Assembly (NCBI GenBank): GCA_019359695.1
Contig: JAHHGV010000028.1
Coordinates: 1 to 64,000 of the forward strand
Direction of reading: 5' to 3'
Source of the DNA: Brasilonema angustatum HA4187-MV1
GTDB taxonomy: Bacteria; Cyanobacteriota; Cyanobacteriia; Cyanobacteriales; Nostocaceae
DNA: 64,000 nt
Position numbers and translations under genes: made by a program
Shown here: positions 44,348 to 54,500 of the stretch, in pieces
Layout of the letters: each line of letters opens with the position of its first letter
Position numbering within the stretch: position 1 is the first letter of the stretch
The notes under the pieces: generated by a model
Databases searched by the model: none
What the model saw: the letters and a program-made list of their open reading frames with translations, nothing else
Told to the model about the DNA's origin: nothing

Positions 44348-44365
44348 ATAACGAACATCCGTTAT
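44348..44365. promoter_or_regulatory. putative TetR operator, copy 2
   Basis: ataacgaacatccgttat, an 18-base near-palindrome matching the site at 46286-46303 at 13 of 18 positions when that site is read on the minus strand (ataacaaacgttcgatat). It is located between devB and devC. Suggested binding site of the operon's TetR protein. Confidence 0.45.
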
Positions 44366-44384
44366 ATTTAGTAGTAAAGAAAAT

Positions 44385-45671
44385 TTATAATTCAATTTGT
44401 GTCTGGACTTGCAAGTTCGTTAAACCTGCAACTCGCTTGCTATCTTCTGGTGTGAGGCGAACCTTCACTTCAATAACTCGCTTATCTAAATTTTCTCCAG
44501 GCTGGTTGCTGAAAACTTTTTGTTGATTAACTTGCAAGCCAACTAACGAAACAACTCCCCGCAGTTCTGTGTTGAAAGCTTGACCTGTTACAATTGCCTT
44601 CTGTCCGGTTTTCACTTTACCAATATCGGATTGATAAACTTCTGCGACAGCAACCATTTGGTTCGTTTGTGCTAAATCCAGAATGCCAGAGTCACTCATC
44701 TTTTCTCCAACTCGCGTATGAATTTTGAGTATCTGTCCTGCTGTCGGTGCTTTGATGTAAGCTTGTTTCAAGTCAGTTTGGGCGCGTTTGACAGCTGAAA
44801 AAGCATTATCAACTTCCGCTTGCGCCGCTTGCACATCCACAGGACGAACTTCAACAATCTTATTGAGGGTGGCGTCAGCTTCCCTAATTTGTTTGACACC
44901 AGTCGCGTTAATTCTTTGCAGCGCGACTTTCGCTTCACGAACTTGTTTGCTACCAGTAGCGTTGATTCTGTTGAGAATAGCTTTCGCTTCGTTGAGTTGT
45001 TGTTGTGAGGTTTCTAAACTTAAGCGCTTACTATCAAATAAGGAACTAGAAATTGCTCCTTGTTTGTATAACTGCTGATAACGCTGATATTCAGCTTGAG
45101 CATTGCTGAGTTCCGCCTGAATTTTCCGAATTGTTGCTTCTTGCGCTGTCCTGTCGCCTTCCCATTGCGCTTGTAGTCGGGCGATTGTTTCTTCTTGAGA
45201 AAGTCTATCACCTTGTAACTGCGCTTGCAAGCGTTCAATGGTTGCTTTTTGAGCAACGATTTCTCCAGATTTCGCGCCTGCTTTAACCTGGGTGAGTTTC
45301 GCTTGAGCTACGTTAACTTGCTCTTGCGCTTGTTTGAGGGAGTCTTGTAATTTATCTCGTGAATCGAGAATTGCTATCACTTGTCCGGCTTTGACTTGTT
45401 CGCCTTCTTTGATGAGTAGTTGAGTTATGCGATCGCCATCCAACGCCAGAGGTGCAGACAGTTTAATCACCTCGGCTTCTGGCTCTAGTCGTCCCAATGC
45501 TGTTACTTTTTTGACTGGAGGAGCAGTTTCCACTGGTGCAGGTTTTTGACTGACTATCCCATACTGAGAAATGCCAGAAAAAATAATTCCACCTGTGATT
45601 ACAGTTCCAGCAACGACTAACCCGATTAACCATCGATTTGTAGGTTTAGAGAATACTTTGAAAGTCGTCAT
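44385..45671 (-). CDS. devB: DevB/HlyD-type membrane fusion protein
   Basis: 428 aa from ATG 45669-45671, which has GGAGGAAG five bases upstream; the ORF is open a few codons further. N-terminal anchor helix (LIGLVVAGTVITGGIIFSGI), biotinyl-lipoyl half-motifs VTALGRLEPEAEVIKLSAP and LKIHTRVGEKM, and a long coiled coil (about residues 105-270) with repeated IQ/LQAQ and heptads including a tandem ILNRINATGSKQVREAK unit. It bridges DevC and TolC in the periplasm. It follows tetR after 15 bases. Confidence 0.92.
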   Translation of the reverse strand: MTTFKVFSKPTNRWLIGLVVAGTVITGGIIFSGISQYGIVSQKPAPVETAPPVKKVTALGRLEPEAEVIKLSAPLALDGDRITQLLIKEGEQVKAGQVIAILDSRDKLQDSLKQAQEQVNVAQAKLTQVKAGAKSGEIVAQKATIERLQAQLQGDRLSQEETIARLQAQWEGDRTAQEATIRKIQAELSNAQAEYQRYQQLYKQGAISSSLFDSKRLSLETSQQQLNEAKAILNRINATGSKQVREAKVALQRINATGVKQIREADATLNKIVEVRPVDVQAAQAEVDNAFSAVKRAQTDLKQAYIKAPTAGQILKIHTRVGEKMSDSGILDLAQTNQMVAVAEVYQSDIGKVKTGQKAIVTGQAFNTELRGVVSLVGLQVNQQKVFSNQPGENLDKRVIEVKVRLTPEDSKRVAGLTNLQVQTQIEL

Positions 45672-45686
45672 ATTCTTCCTCCACAA

Positions 45687-46280
45687 TTAACCGTTATAAC
45701 TTTTATTCGACAGTGGTTTTTCTAAATATGCTGTTAACATCTTGCTTAATAAAGAAAATTGTTCAGTAATAGAAACCATTTCATTATCCATAAGTCGCTC
45801 CACGATTAAGCCATCAATTAAACTGAAGATAAACCAAGCTACGACAGGGTCTTGAATGCCCAAAATATCATGAGCTGCCTGTTGATATCGCTGTGTCGCA
45901 TGTCTAAACGTACCACGACCCTGGATATCCTTTGAGTCTTGATGCTGACAAAAATCAACCTGTAAATAAATCCATTTAATGTAATAATCTTCGTTTTTAG
46001 CCAAATATTTTCCTAAAACTTCCAGCCGTTCTTGCAAAGTTTGTTTTCCTTCCAATTCAGCCTTCGCCATCAGTTCATCTTGCTCACAAATCTCTTCCAT
46101 TAATTGCTCAAATAACGCCTGTTTACTGGGAAAGTAGTGATATAGCGTCCCAGTAGAAACATTTAAGCCTTCAGCAATTTGACGCATGGTAATTGCTGAG
46201 TAACCTTTCTGGGCGAACAAATCAAAGCATTTACTGAGGAGTTCCTTGCGATATAGGTCATGGTCAACAATCTTTGGCAT
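45687..46280 (-). CDS. TetR/AcrR family regulator of the dev-type exporter
   Basis: 197 aa. N-terminal HTH KGYSAITMRQIAEGLNVSTGTLYHYFPSKQALF. The C-terminal domain is ligand-binding and of variable type. It is first in the leftward operon with devB, devC, methyltransferase and devA, so it is probably the local repressor, derepressed by the exported compound. An 18-base palindrome-like site at 46286-46303, adjacent to its start, and a related site before devC are candidate operators. Confidence 0.92.
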   Translation of the reverse strand: MPKIVDHDLYRKELLSKCFDLFAQKGYSAITMRQIAEGLNVSTGTLYHYFPSKQALFEQLMEEICEQDELMAKAELEGKQTLQERLEVLGKYLAKNEDYYIKWIYLQVDFCQHQDSKDIQGRGTFRHATQRYQQAAHDILGIQDPVVAWFIFSLIDGLIVERLMDNEMVSITEQFSLLSKMLTAYLEKPLSNKSYNG

Positions 46281-46285
46281 TTTTT

Positions 46286-46303
46286 ATATCGAACGTTTGT
46301 TAT
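46286..46303. promoter_or_regulatory. putative TetR operator, copy 1
   Basis: atatcgaacgtttgttat, six bases upstream of the tetR start codon; imperfect palindrome centred on gaacgtttg. Consensus with the 44348 site read on this gene's strand is ATAACRAACRTYCGWTAT. Confidence 0.45.
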
Positions 46304-46377
46304 TTATTGAATATACTCTCATTGCTTCTGGCTTGTCAAGCTTTAGACTTGAAAAAGAAGGCAGCCCCAATCAAGGA

Positions 46378-46440
46378 AGACGAGGCAAGGAATCCCCGTT
46401 TCTTCTAAAACGGGGAGGAATTGTCTCCTTGCCCCGTCTT
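46378..46440. repeat. nested hairpin resembling a lone IS605-type right end
   Basis: Outer arms aagacgaggcaagga / tccttgccccgtctt (one mismatch) enclose ggaatccccgttt-cttct-aaacggggagga. The ggaatcccc..ggggagga shape resembles the right end of the element at 16285-16336. It may be a decayed end left by an earlier transposon, or an unrelated palindrome. Confidence 0.5.
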
Positions 46441-46526
46441 AGTCATTAGTCACTTGTCATTAGTCGTTAGTATAATTAATGACAAATTTTCGTGCTCAAC
46501 TACTAATGACTAATCACTTCGATTTC

Positions 46527-46576
46527 CCTCCGGCTATGAAATCATCACTTCGTAGTGATGATTTCATAGCCGGAGG
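46527..46576. repeat. perfect 23-bp palindromic hairpin with tetraloop
   Basis: Arms 46527-46549 and 46554-46576 are exact reverse complements (cctccggctatgaaatc... / ...gatttcatagccggagg) with loop tcgt. Flanked by attagtc-type heptamers. It lies in the 541-base gap 46281-46821, which holds no gene. Not followed by a T-run, so not a standard terminator. Confidence 0.85.
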
Positions 46577-46821
46577 ATTAGTTAAAAATTTTTCACCACC
46601 AAACATGAAAATGTCTTTCCCCTACACCCCTACACCCTTACACCCCTTTTTCAACTATTACCAAATTTATGACTTTGGTAATAGTTGAAGCATGACTTTT
46701 GTCTCATTTGGGTGGCATTTCTAACTTCTAAGATAAGAACATTGAGTACGGACGAGTCCCAACCTCACATAATCTAAATTGAGCGATCCATCAAACTAGT
46801 CCATCAAAGTCAGTTATTATC

Positions 46822-47793
46822 ATGAATAATTCAAAACTTCGCATTTCTAAAGACATTGCGGCGGATGTTTTTGCGCTTGCTGCTCAGTCACACACGCAAC
46901 AAACTCAGGATTATTCTTTGGAAGAAATGATACAGGCTGGGGGGGAAGTAGAAATTCCCCCAGAGTTCATTGTACGAGCTGTACAGCAAATTAAAGCAAA
47001 CCAAATCCAAGCTCGCGAACGACAACAAAAATTAAAGTTAATTCTCATTAGTGGTAGTGTTGGAGCTGCACTAATGCTTTTAGGTGTATTAGTTTACAAC
47101 ATGATCGCTGGTCAGTTTACGCACGCTAGGCGTTCGCCAGAACATCGTTTCCACGCTGCTCGTTTTTGGAGGGGTGAAGACCAAAATCAACTTCCACCAG
47201 ACCACTTCCGACATATGAGGCATCACAGGCAACACACAATAAATGTAGCAGGAGAAGTACAACAGTATCTTTTTAACCCTGAAGGGAAGGCAGATGGGCT
47301 GTTACTCAACAATGGGTTACAGGTAAAATTTCCTCCCTTTATGGGAGATAGTTTGATGGCGACGGTTTCCCCAGGAACTCAAATCACCATTTTAGGGACT
47401 TCCGGCTTTCCCAGCCGCTTTGGTCAGGAAATCAGAGCAAGAAGCATCACCAATGCTCAAACAGGGCAGACTTTGATGTCACAGACTTCTCCAATACTCC
47501 CTCAACCGCCCAATTATGGCAACTACAGTAATGTCTCTGTGGAAGGAACTGCTCAACACTGGTTGGTGGGACACCGAGGAAATGTTAATGGCGTTGTCCT
47601 TTCTAATGGGGCTGTTGTCAGGTTTCCACCCCATGCGAGCCAGCAGCTACAGAGCATAGCGAATGTAGGAGACAAAGTCAAAGCGGAGGGATTCGGCACT
47701 CGTAATGATTCTGGGCAGACTGTAGAAGCGACAACACTAACAATAAATGGGCAATCTGTGCCTTTGGAACCACAAGTTTTTGTTGGTCAGTAG
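46822..47793 (+). CDS. membrane-anchored hypothetical protein with two repeated domains
   Basis: 323 aa. A cytosolic N-terminus of ~70 residues is followed by one transmembrane helix (about 74-96, LILISGSVGAALMLLGVLVYNM), then an external part with two related beta domains: VAGEVQQYLFNPEGKADGLLLNNG.QVKFPP and VEGTAQHWLVGHRGNVNGVVLSNG.VVRFPP. These look like OB-fold-like repeats but I do not recognise the family. A His/Arg-rich linker (HFRHMRHHRQH) precedes them. Function unknown. It is upstream of the TspO-like gene on the same strand. Confidence 0.7.
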   Translation: MNNSKLRISKDIAADVFALAAQSHTQQTQDYSLEEMIQAGGEVEIPPEFIVRAVQQIKANQIQARERQQKLKLILISGSVGAALMLLGVLVYNMIAGQFTHARRSPEHRFHAARFWRGEDQNQLPPDHFRHMRHHRQHTINVAGEVQQYLFNPEGKADGLLLNNGLQVKFPPFMGDSLMATVSPGTQITILGTSGFPSRFGQEIRARSITNAQTGQTLMSQTSPILPQPPNYGNYSNVSVEGTAQHWLVGHRGNVNGVVLSNGAVVRFPPHASQQLQSIANVGDKVKAEGFGTRNDSGQTVEATTLTINGQSVPLEPQVFVGQ

Positions 47794-47948
47794 TAAGATA
47801 AAAGTCTCCAAAAATTAACCACAGTTTCATTGGGGTTTGGGACTCATTTTTGGAGATGTCTTTTGGCTAATGAAACAATCGTACAAGGAGATAGATTACG
47901 AAGCACAATAGAAATGAGTTGTCCTCTATAAATGGTGCCATCTGACCT

Positions 47949-48737
47949 ATGCAGCAGTCCAACAAGAGCGATCATCAAGATTTTCTACGACAGCTTGCTA
48001 CCCTAGCTGCGATCGTTGGCGCTTTTGTAGTTAACGTTTTGTCGAACATCTTTCCGTTAAATGGACTCAGCATTGGTGAAATTTCTAACACTCTGTTCAA
48101 GAACGTATTAATTATTCCCGCTAATTACGCCTTTGCTATTTGGGGATTGATTTATCTTGGTCTATTTGCTCTCGGAATCTATCAAGTTCTACCAAACCAG
48201 CGACATGATATAGATTTACGTAAAACAGGTTACTTGCTAGTAGTTGCTTGCTTTGCTCAAATTATCTGGGTTTATCTGTTCCTTTCCCGGCTTTTTTCAC
48301 TTTCCGTTGTAGCTATGCTGGGAATTTTACTGCCTCTGATTGTTATATATATAAGATTAGGAATTGGGACAAATTCTGTATCTCGTATAAAAAAATGGTG
48401 CGTCCACTTTCCTATCAGTATTTATTTAGCGTGGATTAGTGTCGCAACGATAGTTAATGTCGCTTTTGCCCTGTTTTTTGTGGGCTGGAACGGTTGGGGG
48501 ATTTCTGCTGAAGTCTGGACAGTTATTATGTTGCTAGTTGCAGCAGCACTTGCTATATTCATAGCTGTTCAGCGCCGAGACGTAGCTTACACAGGAGTCA
48601 TGGTTTGGGCAATGATAGCGATCGCTCTCAAACAGTGGAACAACCCTACTTTGAGAATACTGGCTTTGGTATGTGCGGCTGTTCTTGTGTTACTCATTTT
48701 TGTCAAAAGCTCGCGTACTCAGCTTTTGAACGGTTGA
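47949..48737 (+). CDS. TspO/tryptophan-rich sensory-like membrane protein
   Basis: 262 aa with seven or eight hydrophobic helices. Conserved piece IPANYAFAIWGLIYLGL near 56-72 and WISVATIVNVAFALFFVGWNGWGIS near 160-184 fit the longer cyanobacterial tryptophan-rich sensory proteins. Short TspO proteins bind porphyrins and affect tetrapyrrole traffic; this longer form is not characterised to my knowledge. Start ATG 47949. Confidence 0.75.
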   Translation: MQQSNKSDHQDFLRQLATLAAIVGAFVVNVLSNIFPLNGLSIGEISNTLFKNVLIIPANYAFAIWGLIYLGLFALGIYQVLPNQRHDIDLRKTGYLLVVACFAQIIWVYLFLSRLFSLSVVAMLGILLPLIVIYIRLGIGTNSVSRIKKWCVHFPISIYLAWISVATIVNVAFALFFVGWNGWGISAEVWTVIMLLVAAALAIFIAVQRRDVAYTGVMVWAMIAIALKQWNNPTLRILALVCAAVLVLLIFVKSSRTQLLNG

Positions 48738-49309
48738 ATAGCGTCATCCCGATGAGCAAATTGCTAGTCTAGAAGTCCGGTATTTTCGCTTTCAATATCT
48801 TTGACATTAAACAGGACAACAGAACTATCCAAACTATTTCTGTTTCAATTCTTACATTTTTCTTTTTGTTATAAACTAATTTTTCGCTCACCCTTTCATT
48901 TTCTTGCTTATCCACGCTAAATCTTTGTCAATTACGAAACTCCTTTTTATACCCAGCTACTCAGCTTGATACTATTTATTATCATCAAGCCTCTTCACTA
49001 TTCCTCTGCTTTAGTTCTTCTGTACTAAATTATCGACATTTTGTTCATGTGTGACAGCTGAGGGTGCGGAATGTGGCTTCCAAAGCGCCACGCTAACGCA
49101 CCCAGAAGACACGAAAGATTGAAGTAAGTGTCAGCGCCAGCTAAAAAGCGATCGCCCCAACAAAGCAGTCGTAACATTGCCAGCTATTAGATATGATGAT
49201 CAGCACGTAGTCCGATATTCACGTAGCTAGGGGAGCGTCAATTGGGTACTATTGGGGAGTTTAATTGTGCTTTTGCTAAAACACTTCTTGAAACGATAAC
49301 AAACAGATA
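48738..49309. other. 572-base intergenic region
   Basis: AT-rich and no supported gene. It contains a hairpin repeat (gggtgcggaatgtggcttcc ... gctaacgcaccc, about 49062-49103) and a GCGATCGC octamer-like site at about 49147. The promoter of the following gene is not obvious. Confidence 0.4.
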
Positions 49310-51067
49310 ATGCTAGTCTCACGTCTGCATAGATTTTGTACTGGTCCGATAGACAAATTATCTGCTTCTGAACACTTGAGAACCTCTACATCAGTTATAT
49401 TTTGGTTTGGTCTGAGCCTATCGTTTGCATTTTTTTATGGTATCTTAGGGCTTCTGAAAGCTGTCAAAAATGAATACGTTGTCCAGGATGATGCACGGGA
49501 GTATGTGTTTTGGATGCAGCGGTTTATAGATCCTGAACTACTGCCTCATGATTTGATTGCAGATTACTTTAAATCCATTACACCACCAGGATTTGCTACT
49601 GTTTACCAGTTGATGGCAAGTCTAGATATTAATCCACTTTTACTCAGTAAAATTTTACCAATCGTATTGAGCTTGATTGCCACCGCCTACTGTTTTGGCG
49701 TTTGCCTCCAGATTTTTCCAGTGCCTATGGCTGGATTTATCACTACATTCCTCCTAAATCAAAGTCTTTGGTTCCAGGATGATTTGGTTTCTGCCACACC
49801 TAGATCTTTTGTATATCCATTGTTTTTAGCATTTTTGTACTATATGCTACGTACATCTTGGCTAGCCGTGTGCGTAACACTCGTTCTGCAAGGGCTTATT
49901 TATCCTATATTTATATTTATTTCAGAAGGAATTTTGTTCCTACGGTTATGGAACTGGAAGTATTGGTCACCCCGGCTTAAGCAGAAGCACAGTAGCTTAT
50001 TGTTGTGTGTAGTTGCTTTGGGGCTAGGCTTTCTCGCAATGCTGCCCTATGCCTTAGCTTCCTCTGAGTTTAGTCCACTTGTCACCGCTACACAAGCCAG
50101 AGCAATGCCGGAGTTCTGGTCGGGAGGACGACATCCTTTTTTTGACGACAACTTTTGGAGGTTTTGGTTAATTGGACAACATAGTGGTATAGTGCCGCCG
50201 TTATTACCTCCTTTGATTTGGGTTGGGTTGTTATTGCCAATAGTGCTGCAAAATGTGTCTTGCTTCCCATTGGTTAAGCAGGTCAAAAGCGAGGTTGCAG
50301 TTTTATCTCAAATCGTGTTGGTATCCTTATGTCTATTTTTTGCATCTCATGCTTTGCTACTAAAACTATTTTTTCCTACCCGATATACAAGTCATACTTT
50401 GCGAATTGTCATGGCGCTTGCTGCTGGAATAATGTTAACCCTAATACTGGATGCACTCTTTCGGGCTTGTGAGAAAATGACAGAATCGAGTCTGCGAAGA
50501 AAAAGATTCTGGATACTCATATTAATGGTAACATTAGGAGCAACGCTCGTACTATACCCTAATTTTTCAAATGGCTTTCCAAGAACGAATTATAGAGTGT
50601 CTAACGAGTCTTCTTTGTATAAATTTTTTCAGAAGCAACCGAAAAACATTCTTATTGCTACCCTGTCTGATGAAGCAAATAATATCCCGACGTTTGCCCA
50701 ACGATCTATTTTAGTCGGTAAAGAATACGCACTTCCTTTCCATCTAGGCTACTACCGTCAGATTCACCAACGAAGCATTGATTTGATTCATGCTCAGTAC
50801 AGTCAGAACAAATTCGCAGCACGACAGTTGATTCAGAAGTATGGGATAACTTTCTGGCTGTTGGATCGCGTAGCGTTTACACCTGATTATTTGAGGGGCA
50901 AAAGCTGGCTTAGAAGTTTTCAGCCAGCTTTTACGGAGGCTTTAACCAGCTTGGAACAGGGAACAGTTCCGGCACTTGTAATGCTAACAAAACGCTGTTC
51001 TGTGTTCGAGACTAAGAGTATGGTTGTGTTGGAAGCAGACTGTATTACTCATGCACTACAGCAATAA
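49310..51067 (+). CDS. polytopic membrane protein, GT-C glycosyltransferase-like
   Basis: 585 aa with about ten hydrophobic helices and a C-terminal soluble part of ~190 residues. The acidic motif VVQDDAREYVFWMQRF after the first helix is reminiscent of the catalytic DD/DE loop of GT-C enzymes that use lipid-linked sugars; other loops, such as QDDLVSATPRSFVYP, fit a family of bacterial membrane proteins of unknown role. I do not recognise a specific family. Start ATG 49310. It is followed by the drmD fragment. Confidence 0.7.
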   Translation: MLVSRLHRFCTGPIDKLSASEHLRTSTSVIFWFGLSLSFAFFYGILGLLKAVKNEYVVQDDAREYVFWMQRFIDPELLPHDLIADYFKSITPPGFATVYQLMASLDINPLLLSKILPIVLSLIATAYCFGVCLQIFPVPMAGFITTFLLNQSLWFQDDLVSATPRSFVYPLFLAFLYYMLRTSWLAVCVTLVLQGLIYPIFIFISEGILFLRLWNWKYWSPRLKQKHSSLLLCVVALGLGFLAMLPYALASSEFSPLVTATQARAMPEFWSGGRHPFFDDNFWRFWLIGQHSGIVPPLLPPLIWVGLLLPIVLQNVSCFPLVKQVKSEVAVLSQIVLVSLCLFFASHALLLKLFFPTRYTSHTLRIVMALAAGIMLTLILDALFRACEKMTESSLRRKRFWILILMVTLGATLVLYPNFSNGFPRTNYRVSNESSLYKFFQKQPKNILIATLSDEANNIPTFAQRSILVGKEYALPFHLGYYRQIHQRSIDLIHAQYSQNKFAARQLIQKYGITFWLLDRVAFTPDYLRGKSWLRSFQPAFTEALTSLEQGTVPALVMLTKRCSVFETKSMVVLEADCITHALQQ

Positions 51068-51114
51068 CTACCAATTCTTGTGATTGTCATACTCAATCAC
51101 TGATTTGGCTGAAA

Positions 51115-51357
51115 CACGCCCACAATGGTCACTCTAACAGCTTTGCGCTTTGTTAGAAATTCTTGACCCCCAGCGGTTTTGTCGAGGAGTACCAGTCCGC
51201 AGCCCAAAACTTCTGGATACTGTGATGGTGCGGCGACTGAAACGGGATTTACGCTCAATTGGAGAAGATTTTTCACAGCGTCAAGTTATCCCTATAGTTA
51301 TTGATGGGCTGTCTGAGGATGTGCCAGAGTTAAAGATGTCGCAATTGTTACAATAGT
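51115..51357 (+). pseudogene. partial duplicate of drmD
   Basis: Highly similar to drmD 52405-52647 (the segment after the LSATPHNG motif, about residues 283-361), with a one-base deletion (gctttgcgctttg against gctttgccgctttg) and a stop soon after. An out-of-place fragment about 1.3 kb upstream of the matching part. The rest of the gap up to 51563 contains repeats, including a segment with reiterated gaacgtccgttc and tcgcgcttcgcgatcg. Confidence 0.9.
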
Positions 51358-51563
51358 ATAGGCGAACGTCCGTTCAGGGAGACACGAAGTGCCTCGGGCG
51401 TTCTTCGCGCTTCGCGATCGCTCTCAATCTGTTCCCTGTTCCCGTTCGGACGTTCGGCGAAGCTCAGTCGAGCCGCTGACGCTCTAGGCGTTGCCTGTTA
51501 AGCGTTCCCTAGCTCAACTAGTAAATTCATAAACAAAACCGAATTCCTGATAAAATACCACTG

Positions 51564-54500
51564 ATGAACCTAGAAGCCGGACAAATTATTCGGGTACGCT
51601 CCCGACAGTATCTTGTAGAAGATGTCGTTCCTGGACAGTCTGTTGAGGAAGACACCTTAGTTCGTCTTTCGTGTCTGAATGACGATGCATTGGGAGAGTG
51701 CTTAGAAGTTCTCTGGGAACGAGAAATTGATGCTCAGTATATAGGTACAACCAATTGGGATTTAGTCGCCAGCCGGGGTTTTGATGATGCACGGCTGTTT
51801 TCTGCGTATCTGCACACACTCCGTTGGAACTGCGTTACTTCCACAGATCCAAAATTGTTTCAAGCACCTTACAGGGCTGGTATTGAAGTCAAAGCTTATC
51901 AGCTTGAGCCATTGCGTAAAGCATTGCTGATGCCGAGAGTTGCTTTGTTTATAGCAGATGATGTTGGTTTAGGCAAAACCATCGAAGCTGGGCTTATCCT
52001 CCGCGAGATGTTAATGCGTCAAAAAGTCAGGCGCGTTGTCATTTCCTGTCCGCCGTCGGTGGTGCGACAGTGGCGAGATGAGATGGAAAGCCGCTTTGGA
52101 CTGACTTTTATCATTTTTGATCGGGAGTTTGTCGCCGCCCGTCGCCAAGAACGTGGTTATGGTATTAACCCTTGGACGACTCACAACCGCTTCATTATTT
52201 CCCATGCCTTGCTGCGGGATGAAACTTATGCAGCACCTTTGCGGGACTGGTTGGGTGATTTTTCTGCAAGATCTATGCTGATACTTGATGAAGCTCATAA
52301 TGCAGCCCCAGCAAGTAGTTCCAAGTATGCCATTGATTCGCAACTGACGCGGACTGTGCGTGAGTTAGCACCTCGGTTTGAGCATAAGCTGTTTCTGTCT
52401 GCCACTCCCCACAATGGTCACTCTAACAGCTTTGCCGCTTTGCTAGAAATTCTTGACCCCCAGCGGTTTTGTCGAGGAGTCCCAGTCCGCAGTCCAAAAC
52501 TACTGGATACTGTGATGGTGCGGCGATTGAAACGGGATTTACGCTCAATTGGAGAAGATTTTCCACAACGTCAAGTTATCCCCATAGTTATTGATGGGCT
52601 ATCTGAGGATGCGCCAGAGTTAAAGTTGTCGCGATTGTTACAAGAATATAGGGAGTCGCGCGAAGAACGCCTCAAAGATGCATCTAAGTTAACGCAAACA
52701 TCAGCGATGCTTGTGCTCACCTCTTTGCAAAAACGTCTGCTTTCTTCTATTGAAGCATTTGCTCGAACTTTGAAGGTGCATCGCGCTGCAATTGAAAAGC
52801 AAGCCTCCTCGATTCGTACGAGTGGTAAGTTGTCACAAAGTTTACCGCTGCTTTTTGAATCTCCTGGCGCTGACGACGAGCGTGCTGAACTTGTCGAAGA
52901 TGAAGTGCAGGCAGAAGAAGATGCTCAAATGGCGGCTGCAACAGGACAAGCGACTACTGCACTCACAACCCGTGAGCTTGAACTGTTGGAGGAAATGACC
53001 GAAGTAGCAAATGCATCTCGTCATCAGCCAGACCCCCGTATTCAAGAACTCCAAAAGTGGATTCGTGCAAATCTCTGTCCTGATTTGGGTAAGCCTGGGG
53101 CGACTTGGACAGATAGAAGACTCATTATATTTACTGAATATACAGACACAAAAGGCTACCTGAAACAGCAATTGCAAACGTTGATTGTGGGGTGCGGTGG
53201 CGAAGATGAACGCATCGATATATTTCACGGTGGAATGGGGGAAGAACGACGAGAAGCCATCAAATTAGCCTTTAACACCAACCCATCGCGCCATCCCCTG
53301 CGTATCCTCATCGCCACCGATGCAGCGCGGGAGGGAGTCAATCTGCAAAATAACTGTGCTGACTTGTTCCATTTTGACGTACCCTGGAACCCCAGCCGCA
53401 TGGAACAACGTAACGGGCGAATTGACAGAAAACTACAGCGATCGCCTATTGTCCGCTGTTACTATTTTGTCCTACCACAGCGAGCAGAAGACCGAGTCCT
53501 AGATGTTCTGATGAAAAAGACGGCGACAATACAAAGAGAACTTGGTAGTCTTTCGCCAGTCGTAGAGAAGAATTTATCACGGTTGCTAGAGGGAGGAATT
53601 CGTCACGAACAAGCAAATGGTTTGACAGCTTCTATTGAAAAAGCAGATCAACTGGATACCCGTTTTGAAGCGAATGCAAAAGTCATTTCTCAGGAGATGG
53701 AGGAAATCCGGTTGCATAGAGAGCAACTGGTTAATCAGATAGGGCAACTTCAGGAAATGCTGAAGACTTCACGAGATTGGTTGGGATTTGATGATCGTCA
53801 TTTTCGGGATGCTATCTCAGCTTCCTTAGAAATTTGCGGGGCGAATTCTCTAAGACCTATCAATGCGGAGCGAGCTGTTCATGATCCTACTACTGCTCGT
53901 TGGGTATTGCCAGCTCAACGTTTAGAAGCAGATCCCACCTGGGCTACCACCCTTGATACTCTCAGAATACCAAGAAAACAGGGACAAAAACCTTGGGAGT
54001 GGCGGCGTGATGCGGCTATCCGTCCCGTTATTTTCCGTGACTCCGGTTCGCTGGATGGTGATGCAGTTCATTTGCACTTGGAACACAGGGTTGTGCAGCG
54101 TTTGTTGGGACGCTTTTTGTCTCAGGGCTTTTTGCACGATGAATTGACTCGTGCTTGCGTGTGTCTAAGTGATGACCCCATACCTAAGGTACTGATATTG
54201 GGACGGCTATCCTTATATGGAGAACGGGCGGTGAGACTGCATGATGAAATTATTGCTGTGGCGGCGGAGTGGTCTGATCCAGTGACAAGGGGGCGTAAAA
54301 AGTTACAGCCACTACTCGAAGGACAGAAGGACGATGTTTTGGATTTGTTAGAAAATTCTTTGGCTTCTGTGCGTTTGCGAGAGGTTCCAGAAGCGGTGAA
54401 ACAGAGGCTTTGTCAAACGGTAGTGCAAGATGTGACGGAATTAACATCGCATCTCAATAAACGTGCGGAGGTTTTGGCAGAACGAGCAAAGAAAAAGCTG

